Of a stretch of DNA of 64,000 bases, positions 18,340 to 25,450 are shown piece after piece (positions within the stretch are counted from its first letter, which is position 1; each line of letters starts with the position of its first letter). The stretch comes from Bacteroidota bacterium. GTDB lineage: Bacteria > Bacteroidota > Bacteroidia > Chitinophagales > Chitinophagaceae. The DNA lies in NCBI GenBank assembly GCA_018267625.1, contig JAFDYC010000074.1, forward strand, positions 1 through 64,000. Reading direction: 5' to 3'. The notes below the pieces were generated by a model. The model ran no database searches and was not told the origin of the DNA. It worked only from the letters and a program-made list of their open reading frames with translations. The translations under genes were made by a program, and so were the position numbers.

Positions 18340-19857
18340 CTAATCCAGCTTTTCGGGTCGCATTTGCGGGAAGAGCAGCACATCCTGAATGGCAAGTTGA
18401 CCGGTCATCATCATCGCCAGACGTTCGATACCAATGCCAATACCGGCGGTGGGCGGCATACCATATTCGAGCGCGCGCAGGAAATCCTGATCAATGAACA
18501 TAGCCTCGTCATCTCCACGTTCCAGCAGGCGAGCTTGTTCTTCAAACCGGGCGCGTTGGTCAATGGGGTCGTTCAGCTCGCTGTAAGCATTTGCTATTTC
18601 CTTGCCGGCCACCATCAGTTCGAAGCGCTCCACCAGTCCCGGCTCGCTGCGGTGCTTTTTAGTGAGCGGGCTCATCTCGACCGGGTAGTCTGTGATGAAC
18701 GTAGGCTGGATAAAATGGTGCTCACATTTTTCAGAGAAAATCTCATCAATCAGTTTGCCTTTGCCCATGTTGGGTGCAAAGGGGATGTTTAATTTTTTGC
18801 AAGCCTCACGCAGTTCCGGCTCTTCCAGGCCCTGGAGGTTCATGCCCGTATGTTCCTGAATAGCATCGAAGATGGGTACTCTTTTGTAGGGGGCTTTAAA
18901 GTCAATCAGATGGGTTCCAAACTGGGTCTGTGTTGTGCCATTGGTCGCGATGGCCGTCTGTTCCAGCAATTGTTCCGTGGTCTGCATCATCCAGAGATAA
19001 TCCTTGTAGGCGACATAAAACTCCAGGATAGTAAACTCGGGGTTGTGAGTTCGGTCCATGCCTTCGTTTCTGAAGTTGCGGCTGAACTCATAGACCCATT
19101 CGAAACCACCCACGATGAGGCGTTTCAGATAAAGTTCATTGGCGATGCGCAGGTAGAGGGGGATGTCGAGGGCATTGTGGTGGGTGATGAAGGGGCGAGC
19201 AATAGCACCGCCAGGGATGCTTTGGAGTACAGGTGTGTCCACTTCCAGTGCTCCGCGATCATCAAGAAAACGGCGGATAGCGCCCTTCATTTTTGTGATT
19301 TTTTCGAAGCTGTCCCGGAGTTGGGGATTGATGATGAGGTCGGCATAGCGCTGGCGGTAGCGGAATTCCGGGTCGCTCACGGCATCGAAGGTTTCTCCAT
19401 CTACCTCCTTGACGACCGGTAGGGGCCGGAGGGATTTGGAAAGGATGCATAGCTCCCGGACATGCACACTCAGTTCGCCTGTCTTCGTGATAAAGGCAAA
19501 TCCTTTTATGCCGATAATATCGCCGAGGTCAATCAATTTTTTCCAGACAGTATTGTAGAATGTCTTGTCTTCGCCCGGGCAGAGGTCGTCGCGTTTCAGG
19601 TAGAGTTGGATGCGCCCTGTTGCATCTTGTAATACGGCAAAGGCAGCCTTACCCATGTCGCGTGAAGCCATGATACGGCCTGCGAGCGTGATCTGTTGAA
19701 AGGCGTGTGCTTGATCCTCGTTATATCCTTCGCGTATGCTGCGAGAAGTATGAGTGACCTGAAATTCGGGAGCCGGGTAGGCATTGATGCCTAATTCTTC
19801 GAGCTGACGGAGTTTGTCGCGGCGGACAAGTTCTTGTTCAGAGAGCGGTGCTTGCAT
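18340..19857 (-). CDS. lysS: Lysyl-tRNA synthetase, class II
   Basis: Charges tRNA-Lys. It has 505 residues: an OB-fold anticodon-binding domain (about 55-150, TLAGRIMASRDMGKAAFAVLQD) and a class II core with motif 1 near VDTPVLQSIPGGAIARPF, motif 2 FRNEGMDRTHNPEFT (about 262-276) and motif 3 GIGIGIERLAM near the end. The start ATG at 19857 lies inside a 16-bp tandem duplication that creates a second, out-of-frame ATG 16 bp upstream (see repeat). The frameshifted DUF1684 gene starts 23 bp downstream of the lysS stop. Confidence 0.97.
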   Translation of the reverse strand: MQAPLSEQELVRRDKLRQLEELGINAYPAPEFQVTHTSRSIREGYNEDQAHAFQQITLAGRIMASRDMGKAAFAVLQDATGRIQLYLKRDDLCPGEDKTFYNTVWKKLIDLGDIIGIKGFAFITKTGELSVHVRELCILSKSLRPLPVVKEVDGETFDAVSDPEFRYRQRYADLIINPQLRDSFEKITKMKGAIRRFLDDRGALEVDTPVLQSIPGGAIARPFITHHNALDIPLYLRIANELYLKRLIVGGFEWVYEFSRNFRNEGMDRTHNPEFTILEFYVAYKDYLWMMQTTEQLLEQTAIATNGTTQTQFGTHLIDFKAPYKRVPIFDAIQEHTGMNLQGLEEPELREACKKLNIPFAPNMGKGKLIDEIFSEKCEHHFIQPTFITDYPVEMSPLTKKHRSEPGLVERFELMVAGKEIANAYSELNDPIDQRARFEEQARLLERGDDEAMFIDQDFLRALEYGMPPTAGIGIGIERLAMMMTGQLAIQDVLLFPQMRPEKLD

Positions 19858-19886
19858 GATTATTTAAAAACATGATTATTTAAAAA
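19855..19886. repeat. Perfect 16-bp tandem duplication at the lysS start codon
   Basis: CATGATTATTTAAAAA occurs twice head to tail (19855-19870 and 19871-19886). On the minus strand each copy is an AT-rich leader plus ATG. The upstream ATG opens an 11-codon frame that runs out of frame across the true lysS start and stops at TGA. Confidence 0.95.
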
Positions 19887-20002
19887 ATGATAGCGAAGAG
19901 CGGAGGGGCGTTACCGTGAAGAACCGTATTGATTCGGGGTTAGAGGGGAGCCACTCTGCTCCGGCGTTGGGATATTCTAAAAAAATGGCCGCAAAACTAC
20001 CC

Positions 20003-20010
20003 TAAGTTTG
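20003..20010 (+). promoter_or_regulatory. Candidate -7 box (TAAGTTTG) of the FkbM gene
   Basis: Matches the Bacteroidota TAnnTTTG consensus exactly and ends 7 bp before the ATG, so the mRNA would have almost no leader. No clear -33 TTG at the usual distance. Confidence 0.45.
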
Positions 20011-20017
20011 GCCGTCC

Positions 20018-20740
20018 ATGAAGCGACTATTGAAACGATTGCTCCGCTATTCGCCTGTCGCGCTTACGAAGAATCAACATTATGACCGGCTCACCGAGAA
20101 AGTAATTCGGAGTGTGTGTCAGCCCGGCAGCCATTGTATAGATGTGGGCTGCCATAAAGGAGAGATTCTGGATTTGATGCGGTCGGCAGCTCCGAAAGGG
20201 CATCATTGGGGCTTTGAACCAATACCGGTTCTGTATGCAGCCTTGCAGGTAAAATATGCCGGAACGAATTGTACGATTTCACCAATCGCCCTCAGCAATA
20301 CTACCGGAGAGGCTCAGTTCAATTATGTCACCTCTAACCCTTCATACAGTGGCTTGTTGCGCCGTCATTACGACCGGCCTCATGAAGAAGACACCAGCAT
20401 CCGGGTGCAGACGGCCCAAATGGATGAAGTGTTGCCGGGAGATTTTCCCGCTTCGCTGATAAAGATTGATGTGGAAGGTGCTGAAATGCTGGTGCTACAG
20501 GGTGCAAGGGAAACTCTGAGCCGCTGCAAGCCGGTGGTGATTTTCGAACACGGAATTGGTGCCAGTGATGTGTACGGAACCCGACCAGAAGACCTGTTTC
20601 GCTTTTTCGATTCTTTGGGCTTTGGCATTTTCCTGTTGGAAGATTTTTTAGCCCAAAAGCAAGCGTTTCATGAAGAAGCATTTAAAAGTCAGTATTACGG
20701 CAAGAAGAATTTTTATTTCGTAGCCGCGCCGGTTCGATAA
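20018..20740 (+). CDS. FkbM family methyltransferase
   Basis: A 240-residue SAM-dependent methyltransferase. Motif I CIDVGCHKGEILDL lies near residues 39-52, the acidic end of strand 2 in FEPIPVLYAAL, and the FkbM signature SLIKIDVEGAEMLVLQGA near 146-163. The short N-terminus (KRLLKRLLRYS) is basic and amphipathic and could touch the membrane. FkbM-type enzymes O-methylate small molecules, glycans or lipids, and nothing next door indicates which. The gene stands alone between lysS (divergent) and an RDD membrane protein. Confidence 0.9.
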   Translation: MKRLLKRLLRYSPVALTKNQHYDRLTEKVIRSVCQPGSHCIDVGCHKGEILDLMRSAAPKGHHWGFEPIPVLYAALQVKYAGTNCTISPIALSNTTGEAQFNYVTSNPSYSGLLRRHYDRPHEEDTSIRVQTAQMDEVLPGDFPASLIKIDVEGAEMLVLQGARETLSRCKPVVIFEHGIGASDVYGTRPEDLFRFFDSLGFGIFLLEDFLAQKQAFHEEAFKSQYYGKKNFYFVAAPVR

Positions 20741-20827
20741 TGGCTACAGGAAGGCAGTAGCCTCTTTTCATCATAGGCCCCGGACACAGGTAGATTCAAG
20801 ATTTTGTTTGTATGCAATGAATATCCA

Positions 20828-21643
20828 ATGCCCCTAATTTCAATTGCTACCCCGTTCCATATTGACCTGGAGCTCCATACAGCTTCTATAGGGAAGAGAG
20901 GGCTGGCCTGGATAATTGACGGGGTTTTGCTTTTTCTCTACGAATTAGCGTTCAACCGTGTGGTTGGAGCTTCTTTGCCGGGCGAAGACTGGCTGAGGAT
21001 GATGGTGATAGTGGGTGGGGTTCTCTTGCCGGTAGTACTTTATCATTTTTTGATGGAAGCCTTTTTTAATGGGCAGAGTATCGGCAAGAAGTTAGTTGGT
21101 ATTCGGGTGGTGAGTATGGAGGGGAATGCGGCCAGTATTTCTCAGTATCTGATTCGATTGATTTTCCGCTCCTGGTTTTTGGTGCCTGCTGTGGTGATGG
21201 TGCTGCTCTCACTTTTTTTTGATTTCGGGCATTTGAATCAGGATTGGTTTTTAGCAGTTGCTGCTTTGCTGCTCCTGGGGGCAACGGGGGGGATGTTGCT
21301 CTATTTTCTGGTCAATAAAAATGGGCAGCGGATTGGAGATACACTGGCTAATACCCTCGTGATTGAAGACCGAACAAAGGTTGATTTGAACCAGACTATT
21401 TTCCTTGAATTGTCTTACGATCATTATCAACCCCGATACCCCGAAGTGATGCGCCTTACGGATCATGATATCAATGGCATTCGGAATTTGCTGACTTCAA
21501 AAAGGCAAGATCTGTATTTGGAGCATCTGGCGAATCGTATTGCTGAGGTATTGAAAATTGAAACGGAGCTTCCTGCCCTGCAATTTCTGGAGCAGTTACT
21601 CTATGACTATAATTACCTGACTGGCCGTCCTGCTAAAGAGTAA
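20828..21643 (+). CDS. RDD family membrane protein
   Basis: A 271-residue inner-membrane protein. The RDD domain has about four helices near residues 25-45, 58-80, 110-135 and 145-170, starting with the family's RGLAWIIDGVLLFLYE, followed by NGQSIGKKLVGIRVV and NKNGQRIGDTLANTLVI. A C-terminal cytoplasmic tail of about 95 residues (from FLELSYDHYQPRYPEV, then DHDINGIRNLL) is often seen in Bacteroidota members next to 'stage II sporulation M'-like genes, which are absent here. ATG at 20828 fits the family start; a TTG frame opens 8 codons earlier. An IS1595-type element lies 20 bp downstream of the stop. Confidence 0.88.
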   Translation: MPLISIATPFHIDLELHTASIGKRGLAWIIDGVLLFLYELAFNRVVGASLPGEDWLRMMVIVGGVLLPVVLYHFLMEAFFNGQSIGKKLVGIRVVSMEGNAASISQYLIRLIFRSWFLVPAVVMVLLSLFFDFGHLNQDWFLAVAALLLLGATGGMLLYFLVNKNGQRIGDTLANTLVIEDRTKVDLNQTIFLELSYDHYQPRYPEVMRLTDHDINGIRNLLTSKRQDLYLEHLANRIAEVLKIETELPALQFLEQLLYDYNYLTGRPAKE

Positions 21644-21663
21644 TTACTTTTTTTAGAAAGTAA

Positions 21664-21671
21664 AGTTTGCT
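21664..21671. repeat. Left target-site duplication of the IS
   Basis: AGTTTGCT, identical to 24392-24399 on the other side of the element. Eight bases is the duplication length expected for the IS1595 family. Confidence 0.95.
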
Positions 21672-21694
21672 GGACACTATACCCATTTACACCC
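21672..21694 (+). repeat. Left terminal inverted repeat of the IS
   Basis: 23 bp, perfect inverted match to 24369-24391; the match stops exactly at 21694. Confidence 0.97.
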
Positions 21695-21730
21695 TGCCGT
21701 ATAAAATGGGGAAAGTGCCTGAAAGGGCGC

Positions 21731-21880
21731 TTATTTTTTAGCCGTGCTCTCCGGCACCTCTTTCTTTTCCTCAGCGTGCTTCACAGAAGCCTTTATCACG
21801 TCAAGAAAGGAGCCTTTCACAGCTAATTTCTCGTCGTACTTCTTAGCGCGCGGCTTCTTGGGTTTGGCTGCTTTTGCCAT
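21731..21880 (-). CDS. 49-aa basic passenger protein of the IS
   Basis: A short gene starting ATG at 21880 and ending TAA at 21731. The product has a Lys/Ala/Pro-rich N-terminus (MAKAAKPKKPRAKKYDEK), then LAVKGSFLDVIKASVKHAEE and a short charged tail. I recall similar KYDEKL...GSFLDVI small proteins beside IS1595-type transposases in Bacteroidota, but cannot confirm it here. Its start overlaps the 3' end of the PIN gene by 38 bp, so translation is probably coupled. It ends 36 bp inside the left terminal repeat. The basic character fits DNA binding, and a role as transposition accessory factor is only a guess. Confidence 0.7.
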   Translation of the reverse strand: MAKAAKPKKPRAKKYDEKLAVKGSFLDVIKASVKHAEEKKEVPESTAKK

Positions 21881-22475
21881 AGTTTGTCGGTTCATAAGCG
21901 AAGATATTCGCGCCGCTTGGGCTAATATTGAAATTATCTTCCAATACTAAGGCACAGAAACAATCTACCTTTTCTGCAACAGGATAAAATGTTTTCCAAT
22001 CAACGGTAAGAACAACATCGCAGTCGAGAGAATGGGCAGACGCAATTATCATCAAGTCTTTAGAAACCCATTCCCGGGCAAGCACTAAATCATGTTCCGG
22101 CCAGCTCAATTCCCTGCTTATTGCTCTGAGTTTATCAGTCCCAAGTATCGCGTGATAGTTAGCCGTCATAAATCCAGCTATGTCGTTGTCGAATGCCACG
22201 TACGTCAAATCAGAAGCATTGAGTTGCTTGACAAGTCGCTCCGCTTTTGGCTTATCATCGCTCTTATCCAGTAGTTCTGATATGGTTATTGCAGACACGT
22301 AGAATTTTCTATTTGCACCGCTTGCCGTTTTCTTGGTCAACAAGTCGTCCAATATCTTCTTCACATAGTCCGCCCGTGTAGCGTGTCCAGGGTTACGTTT
22401 CGCGTGTAGGTAATCAATGATTATGCACGTATCCAGAAAGATGTGCTCCCACTCTGTATAGATAGGTTTAATCAT
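21843..22475 (-). CDS. PIN-domain protein, IS passenger
   Basis: A 210-residue protein with a full PIN nuclease acidic set: Asp15 in FLDTCIIIDYL, Glu67 in ITISELL, Asp140 in SKDLMIIASA and Asp159 in VVLTVDW. PIN proteins are usually Mg-dependent RNases, commonly VapC-type toxins, which are about 130-140 residues; this one is longer, with insertions around residues 30-55 and 80-130 and a C-terminal extension. Its ATG overlaps the stop of the 244-residue gene by 4 bp (ATGA), the arrangement of a coupled pair, but the partner is not a recognisable antitoxin. It lies inside the IS ends, so it moves with the element. Confidence 0.85.
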   Translation of the reverse strand: MIKPIYTEWEHIFLDTCIIIDYLHAKRNPGHATRADYVKKILDDLLTKKTASGANRKFYVSAITISELLDKSDDKPKAERLVKQLNASDLTYVAFDNDIAGFMTANYHAILGTDKLRAISRELSWPEHDLVLAREWVSKDLMIIASAHSLDCDVVLTVDWKTFYPVAEKVDCFCALVLEDNFNISPSGANIFAYEPTNYGKSSQTQEAAR

Positions 22476-23206
22476 AGCCGTTGTCCGGGAAATTCATCTT
22501 TGTTGGACGGGTCATTGAAGAGCGGAATTTCATCCGGTTGCAGCCCATTAAGGACATCATAAAGGCTATTTGCAGGCTTTACTTTAAAGGTTATTAGCCG
22601 AGCGCTCGTTACCTGACCGTTCTTAGTATTCCGTTTCTGTTTTAGCTTAAATTCAATAACCCCTTTTTTGTAGTAAGGGCTAAGTTGCTCATCCTGCTCA
22701 ACTGTGATATAAATACGGTAATCGAGTCCATGCAAAAGAATGTGAGTAGTCTGGTCAATTCTTTCGCCCCCAATTTCCGAGACTATGCCGGTCACGTTTG
22801 TAATGGAATGAAAGTGGGGAATGTCGGTTTTGATTTCGGTTCGGTAAATTTTGCAGATGGGTTTTGATTCTACATCTAAAGGTTGAACGTACTGGTCTCT
22901 TTTAAGGACGCGCTTTAGAATATTAGCGTAAGACCGTTCAGCCCTTGACAAATCACTCGTACCGCGTTCGTAGATGTTACGATGTACGCTAATGAAGTTA
23001 TTATAGATTGTCTCACTCTCTGTTAAAAAGTGGGGAGTGTAGCCATGATTTTGAATGTCGTGAAGTGTGCAAAGCGAGTTTTGCCCATCATCGATAGCAA
23101 CACCTAAGCTTTGGGCTAAAGGCCCAAGCTGCTTGATGTCTAAGCCTTTATCCGGGCTTAGTGCCCCCGCATCACTATTGATATTTAATGCAAAATCGAA
23201 TGGCAT
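22472..23206 (-). CDS. Unknown 244-aa IS passenger protein paired with the PIN gene
   Basis: A soluble protein of 244 residues, no membrane helix. The N-terminal third is polar, the central part has an IYERGTSDLSRAERSYANIL helix-rich stretch, and the last 130 residues alternate strands (ILLHGLDYRIYITVEQDEQ, VIEFKLKQKRNTKNG), suggesting a beta-rich domain. The C-terminal tail (LNGLQPDEIPLFNDPSNKDEFPG) is acidic and could bind the PIN protein. First gene of the minus-strand passenger operon, divergent from the transposase with 138 bp between starts. I do not recognise the family; an antitoxin or target-recognition role is possible but unproven. Confidence 0.8.
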   Translation of the reverse strand: MPFDFALNINSDAGALSPDKGLDIKQLGPLAQSLGVAIDDGQNSLCTLHDIQNHGYTPHFLTESETIYNNFISVHRNIYERGTSDLSRAERSYANILKRVLKRDQYVQPLDVESKPICKIYRTEIKTDIPHFHSITNVTGIVSEIGGERIDQTTHILLHGLDYRIYITVEQDEQLSPYYKKGVIEFKLKQKRNTKNGQVTSARLITFKVKPANSLYDVLNGLQPDEIPLFNDPSNKDEFPGQRL

Positions 23207-23242
23207 ACCGTTTCAGGGGTAAAACTAAGCTTTCGTTCCAAT

Positions 23243-23328
23243 GGCCCTAAAATTACACCAAAAATATTTTCCGTAATTTTGCGCCCCAAAAATTTGTTTT
23301 TGTGTGTAATATCGCCTAATTTTACGCC
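23243..23328. promoter_or_regulatory. Divergent control region of the IS with -7 box and repeated TAATTTT motifs
   Basis: TAATTTTGC at 23274-23282 is an exact TAnnTTTGC -7 box for the transposase. A related 13-mer occurs in direct order at 23273-23285 (GTAATTTTGCGCC) and 23316-23328 (CTAATTTTACGCC), and inverted at 23247-23258 (minus strand GGTGTAATTTTAG). Three copies around divergent starts suggest a shared operator; this is inference. Confidence 0.45.
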
Positions 23329-23344
23329 AGTAAAGCACCCCAAA

Positions 23345-24325
23345 ATGGACTTCGCCTTCAAAACAATCCACGAGTTCAACGACTTCTTTAAGGACGAATT
23401 GACCTGTTACCGCTTTTATGAGCAGCAGCGTTGGGCGGATGGCAAGCCCATATGTCCGCATTGCGGCTCTGCAAAGGCTCCGTACACGGTAAAGCCGCGC
23501 GGTAAGTTTCAGGACATACCTTCTTACCGTTGCTCAGAGCGTGAATGCAAGCTGCCTTTCACGGTGCGTACCGGGACAATCTTTGAAGGCTCCAAAGTGG
23601 AATTGCGCAAGTGGTTTCAGGCTGCCTATGAAATCACCACTTCCAAGAAAGGCATTAGCTCTGTGGAACTGGCGACACGCATAGGCGTAAGCCAGAAAAC
23701 GGCTTGGTTTATCAATCACCGCCTGCGCAATATGCTCAATGAGGCTGCGCCGGAATTGCTTTCAGGCGTTATTGAAGTGGACGAAACCTTCATCGGCGGC
23801 AAGGAAAAGAACAAGAGCAAGTCTGTTCGCGCAAAGCGGTCTAAGCACGCTGCGCCGGTAGATAATAAGACGCCGGTAGTAGGCTTACTGGAGCGCGGCG
23901 GCAATGTCCGTTTGTTCCGTATGGTAAAGCCTGACCAGGCTACCCTTATCCCATTGGTAAAGGCCAACGTAGCGCCCGGCTCCGTGGTTGTAACGGACGG
24001 CTGGCATCCGTACAAGGTGCTAAAGAACGAGTACGACCATGTAATCGTAAACCATGCGCAAGACGAATGGGTGAAAGGCGAGTTTCACACCAACAGCTTA
24101 GAAGGCTTTTGGGGCCTGTTCAAGCGCGGCATCATCGGTATCTATCACAGCGTATCACCGCAACATTTAGAGCGCTATTGCGCGGAATTTTCCACCCGCT
24201 ACAATCAGCGTAAGACTTCCAACATTGACCGCTTCCTGCATGTGGTAAAGAGCGCGGGTAAGGAGCGTATTACTTATCGGGTGCTCACGTCCGAGGGCAA
24301 GCCGAACGAGGCAAAGCCTGAATGA
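23345..24325 (+). CDS. IS1595-family (ISXO2-like) transposase
   Basis: A 326-residue DDE transposase. The N-terminal zinc ribbon has CPHC at 37-40 and Cys63/Cys68; a helix-turn-helix-like segment follows (SVELATRIGVSQKTAWFINHRLR, 106-128). The catalytic core has Asp146 (VIEVDETFIGG), Asp218 (VVVTDGWHPY), then Asn250/Glu253 and Lys260 in HTNSLEGFWGLFKRG, the arrangement of this family. ATG at 23345 is chosen because the family begins with a short segment before the zinc ribbon and because the upstream -7 box would lie inside any longer version. No frameshift or stop; it should be active. Confidence 0.96.
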   Translation: MDFAFKTIHEFNDFFKDELTCYRFYEQQRWADGKPICPHCGSAKAPYTVKPRGKFQDIPSYRCSERECKLPFTVRTGTIFEGSKVELRKWFQAAYEITTSKKGISSVELATRIGVSQKTAWFINHRLRNMLNEAAPELLSGVIEVDETFIGGKEKNKSKSVRAKRSKHAAPVDNKTPVVGLLERGGNVRLFRMVKPDQATLIPLVKANVAPGSVVVTDGWHPYKVLKNEYDHVIVNHAQDEWVKGEFHTNSLEGFWGLFKRGIIGIYHSVSPQHLERYCAEFSTRYNQRKTSNIDRFLHVVKSAGKERITYRVLTSEGKPNEAKPE

Positions 24326-24329
24326 GAAA

Positions 24330-24360
24330 GGCCGCCAAAATGCAGGCGGCCCTTATTATT
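24330..24360 (+). terminator. Transposase terminator
   Basis: GGCCGCC, 8-base loop, GGCGGCC, then a T-rich tail (CTTATTATTT), starting 4 bp after the transposase stop and 9 bp before the right terminal repeat. Confidence 0.75.
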
Positions 24361-24368
24361 TCTCGCTT

Positions 24369-24391
24369 GGGTGTAAATGGGTATAGTGTCC
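24369..24391 (-). repeat. Right terminal inverted repeat of the IS
   Basis: 23 bp, perfect inverted copy of 21672-21694. Confidence 0.97.
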
Positions 24392-24399
24392 AGTTTGCT
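24392..24399. repeat. Right target-site duplication of the IS
   Basis: AGTTTGCT, identical to 21664-21671. Confidence 0.95.
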
Positions 24400-24424
24400 T
24401 TACATTTGGTAAGCTAAACTTTAC
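24398..24424 (+). promoter_or_regulatory. Remaining promoter/operator of the membrane protein-XRE operon
   Basis: TACATTTG at 24401-24408 is an exact -7 box. It is followed by GTAAGCTAAACTTTAC (24409-24424), an imperfect palindrome. Joining the sequence left of the IS (to 21671) to that right of it rebuilds a perfect one, GTAAAG-TTTG-CTTTAC, upstream. The IS cut this site and replaced the -33 region. Confidence 0.55.
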
Positions 24425-24427
24425 GTC

Positions 24428-24889
24428 ATGAAAGACCTTGCTTGCTTTCCGTTTCGCTGGAAATACGTCGCCCTTGCGTTGTTGGTTGCTAGTGTAGCCC
24501 TCTCCGTGGCGAACAATAATTACGGATTTGAATTTAGCTGGTTCAGTACTAGAGTAGTTTCAAAAGGCAGTATCGGAGCAGTAGTTGAAAATCAAAATCT
24601 CACGGATGAGCTATGGACTACCGGGCTGATTGGCTCTTTGATGCTTTTGTCCTTTTGTCGGGAGCGAATTGAGGATGAATATGTTCGTGCACTAAGGCTT
24701 CGTTGCTGGCAGTGGGCGATTGCGGTGAATTATGTTTTGTTTCTGATTGCGGACTGGTTGGTGTTTGGGTTGGATTTTCTGGGTGTTATCCTGTATAATG
24801 TCATAACGCCGTTGGTGATTTACCTGCTCATCTTTTATTCGCGGATGTTTTTGCTCCCGAAGCTGTTTCGGAAAAAAGTGGTGCAATGA
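24428..24889 (+). CDS. Small membrane protein paired with an XRE regulator
   Basis: A 153-residue integral membrane protein with about four helices (near 15-30, 60-75, 98-115 and 120-140). A polar loop lies between helices 1 and 2. The stop overlaps the ATG of the XRE gene by 4 bp, so the pair is co-translated; two-gene cassettes of a small membrane protein and a 66-residue Cro/CI-type regulator are common in Bacteroidota and Firmicutes, with unknown purpose. The IS insertion ends 29 bp before the -7 box's gene start region and probably changed its expression. No catalytic motif seen. Confidence 0.8.
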   Translation: MKDLACFPFRWKYVALALLVASVALSVANNNYGFEFSWFSTRVVSKGSIGAVVENQNLTDELWTTGLIGSLMLLSFCRERIEDEYVRALRLRCWQWAIAVNYVLFLIADWLVFGLDFLGVILYNVITPLVIYLLIFYSRMFLLPKLFRKKVVQ

Positions 24890-25086
24890 AAAATACAGTC
24901 AGAATAGAACGGGCGAAGCATGAATTGACGCAGGCTCAGCTTGCAGAAAAGCTGGGGGTTTCGCGTCAGACGGTACATGCGATTGAATCCGGCAAGTATG
25001 TTCCTTCTACAGTGTTGGCGCTCCGGATGTCGCGTTTGTTTAAGGTGTTGGTTGAGGAATTATTTCTGTTGGAAGAAGGGGAATAG
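24886..25086 (+). CDS. XRE (Cro/CI) family transcriptional regulator, 66 aa
   Basis: A minimal helix-turn-helix DNA-binding protein. Residues 8-60 form the domain: RAKHELTQAQLAEKLGVSRQ holds helices 1-3, with SRQTVHAIESGKYVPS the recognition part, then LRMSRLFKVLVEELF. No second domain. It overlaps the membrane-protein gene by 4 bp (ATGA). Palindromes flanking the operon's -7 box fit autoregulation (inference). Confidence 0.92.
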   Translation: MKNTVRIERAKHELTQAQLAEKLGVSRQTVHAIESGKYVPSTVLALRMSRLFKVLVEELFLLEEGE

Positions 25087-25450
25087 GAAGAGGGCAATGT
25101 TGTGTTCAGAAAGGTACTTTCTCGCAGAGCTGCAGAGCCGCAGAGTGGTAGCTTCCGGGGTTATACTCGTGATTCGTGATTCGTTTTCTCCGGGTTGCAA
25201 CAGGGGCTGCCGGATAGCCGTATTGGCCCTGCCCATGAGCGATCCTGAATCAAATTCTGTACAAGCTGCAAGGAAGCTGAATCAGGGTGTGTAATCAGGC
25301 TCAAAAAAATAATTATTCAAATAAATAGGGAGCATTTTCCCGGTGCTCAACGGGTACAGGAGCATATGTTGTGGCAAGTTTTCCGTATCAGAATTTGTCT
25401 TGCAAGTCCGTTCCGAGCCCATATTTGTAGGCTTTATTAAGTCCATTCCC
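25087..25450. other. Gene-free stretch before the permease
   Basis: 364 bp. It holds three imperfect 8-bp tandem units (TCGCAGAG, CTGCAGAG, CCGCAGAG at 25122-25145) and a GTGATTC doublet near 25168. Frames here have no recognisable product. A near -7 box CATATTTG (25419-25426) precedes the permease start. Confidence 0.5.

Larger units (their letters stand above)
21672..24391. mobile_element. Intact IS1595-family element with PIN-domain passenger operon (2720 bp)
   Basis: Both ends carry the same perfect 23-bp terminal inverted repeat (21672-21694 and 24369-24391; outer bases GGACACTATACCC), bounded by an 8-bp direct repeat AGTTTGCT. Inside are a complete transposase on the plus strand (23345-24325) with its own terminator, and three overlapping or abutting genes on the minus strand (244-aa unknown protein, PIN-domain protein, 49-aa basic protein). 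Perfect ends and an intact duplication indicate a recent insertion. Family membership is inferred from the transposase, the duplication length and the ends. The passenger cargo makes it about three times the size of a minimal member. Confidence 0.95.

Noticed and set aside
21843..23206. Simple VapBC toxin-antitoxin pair
   Set aside because: The partner is 244 residues with no antitoxin DNA-binding fold, and the PIN protein is longer than VapC; left as an open question in the findings.
25122..25145. Three 8-bp GCAGAG-type tandem units as a CRISPR or minisatellite
   Set aside because: Only three imperfect copies and no spacers.
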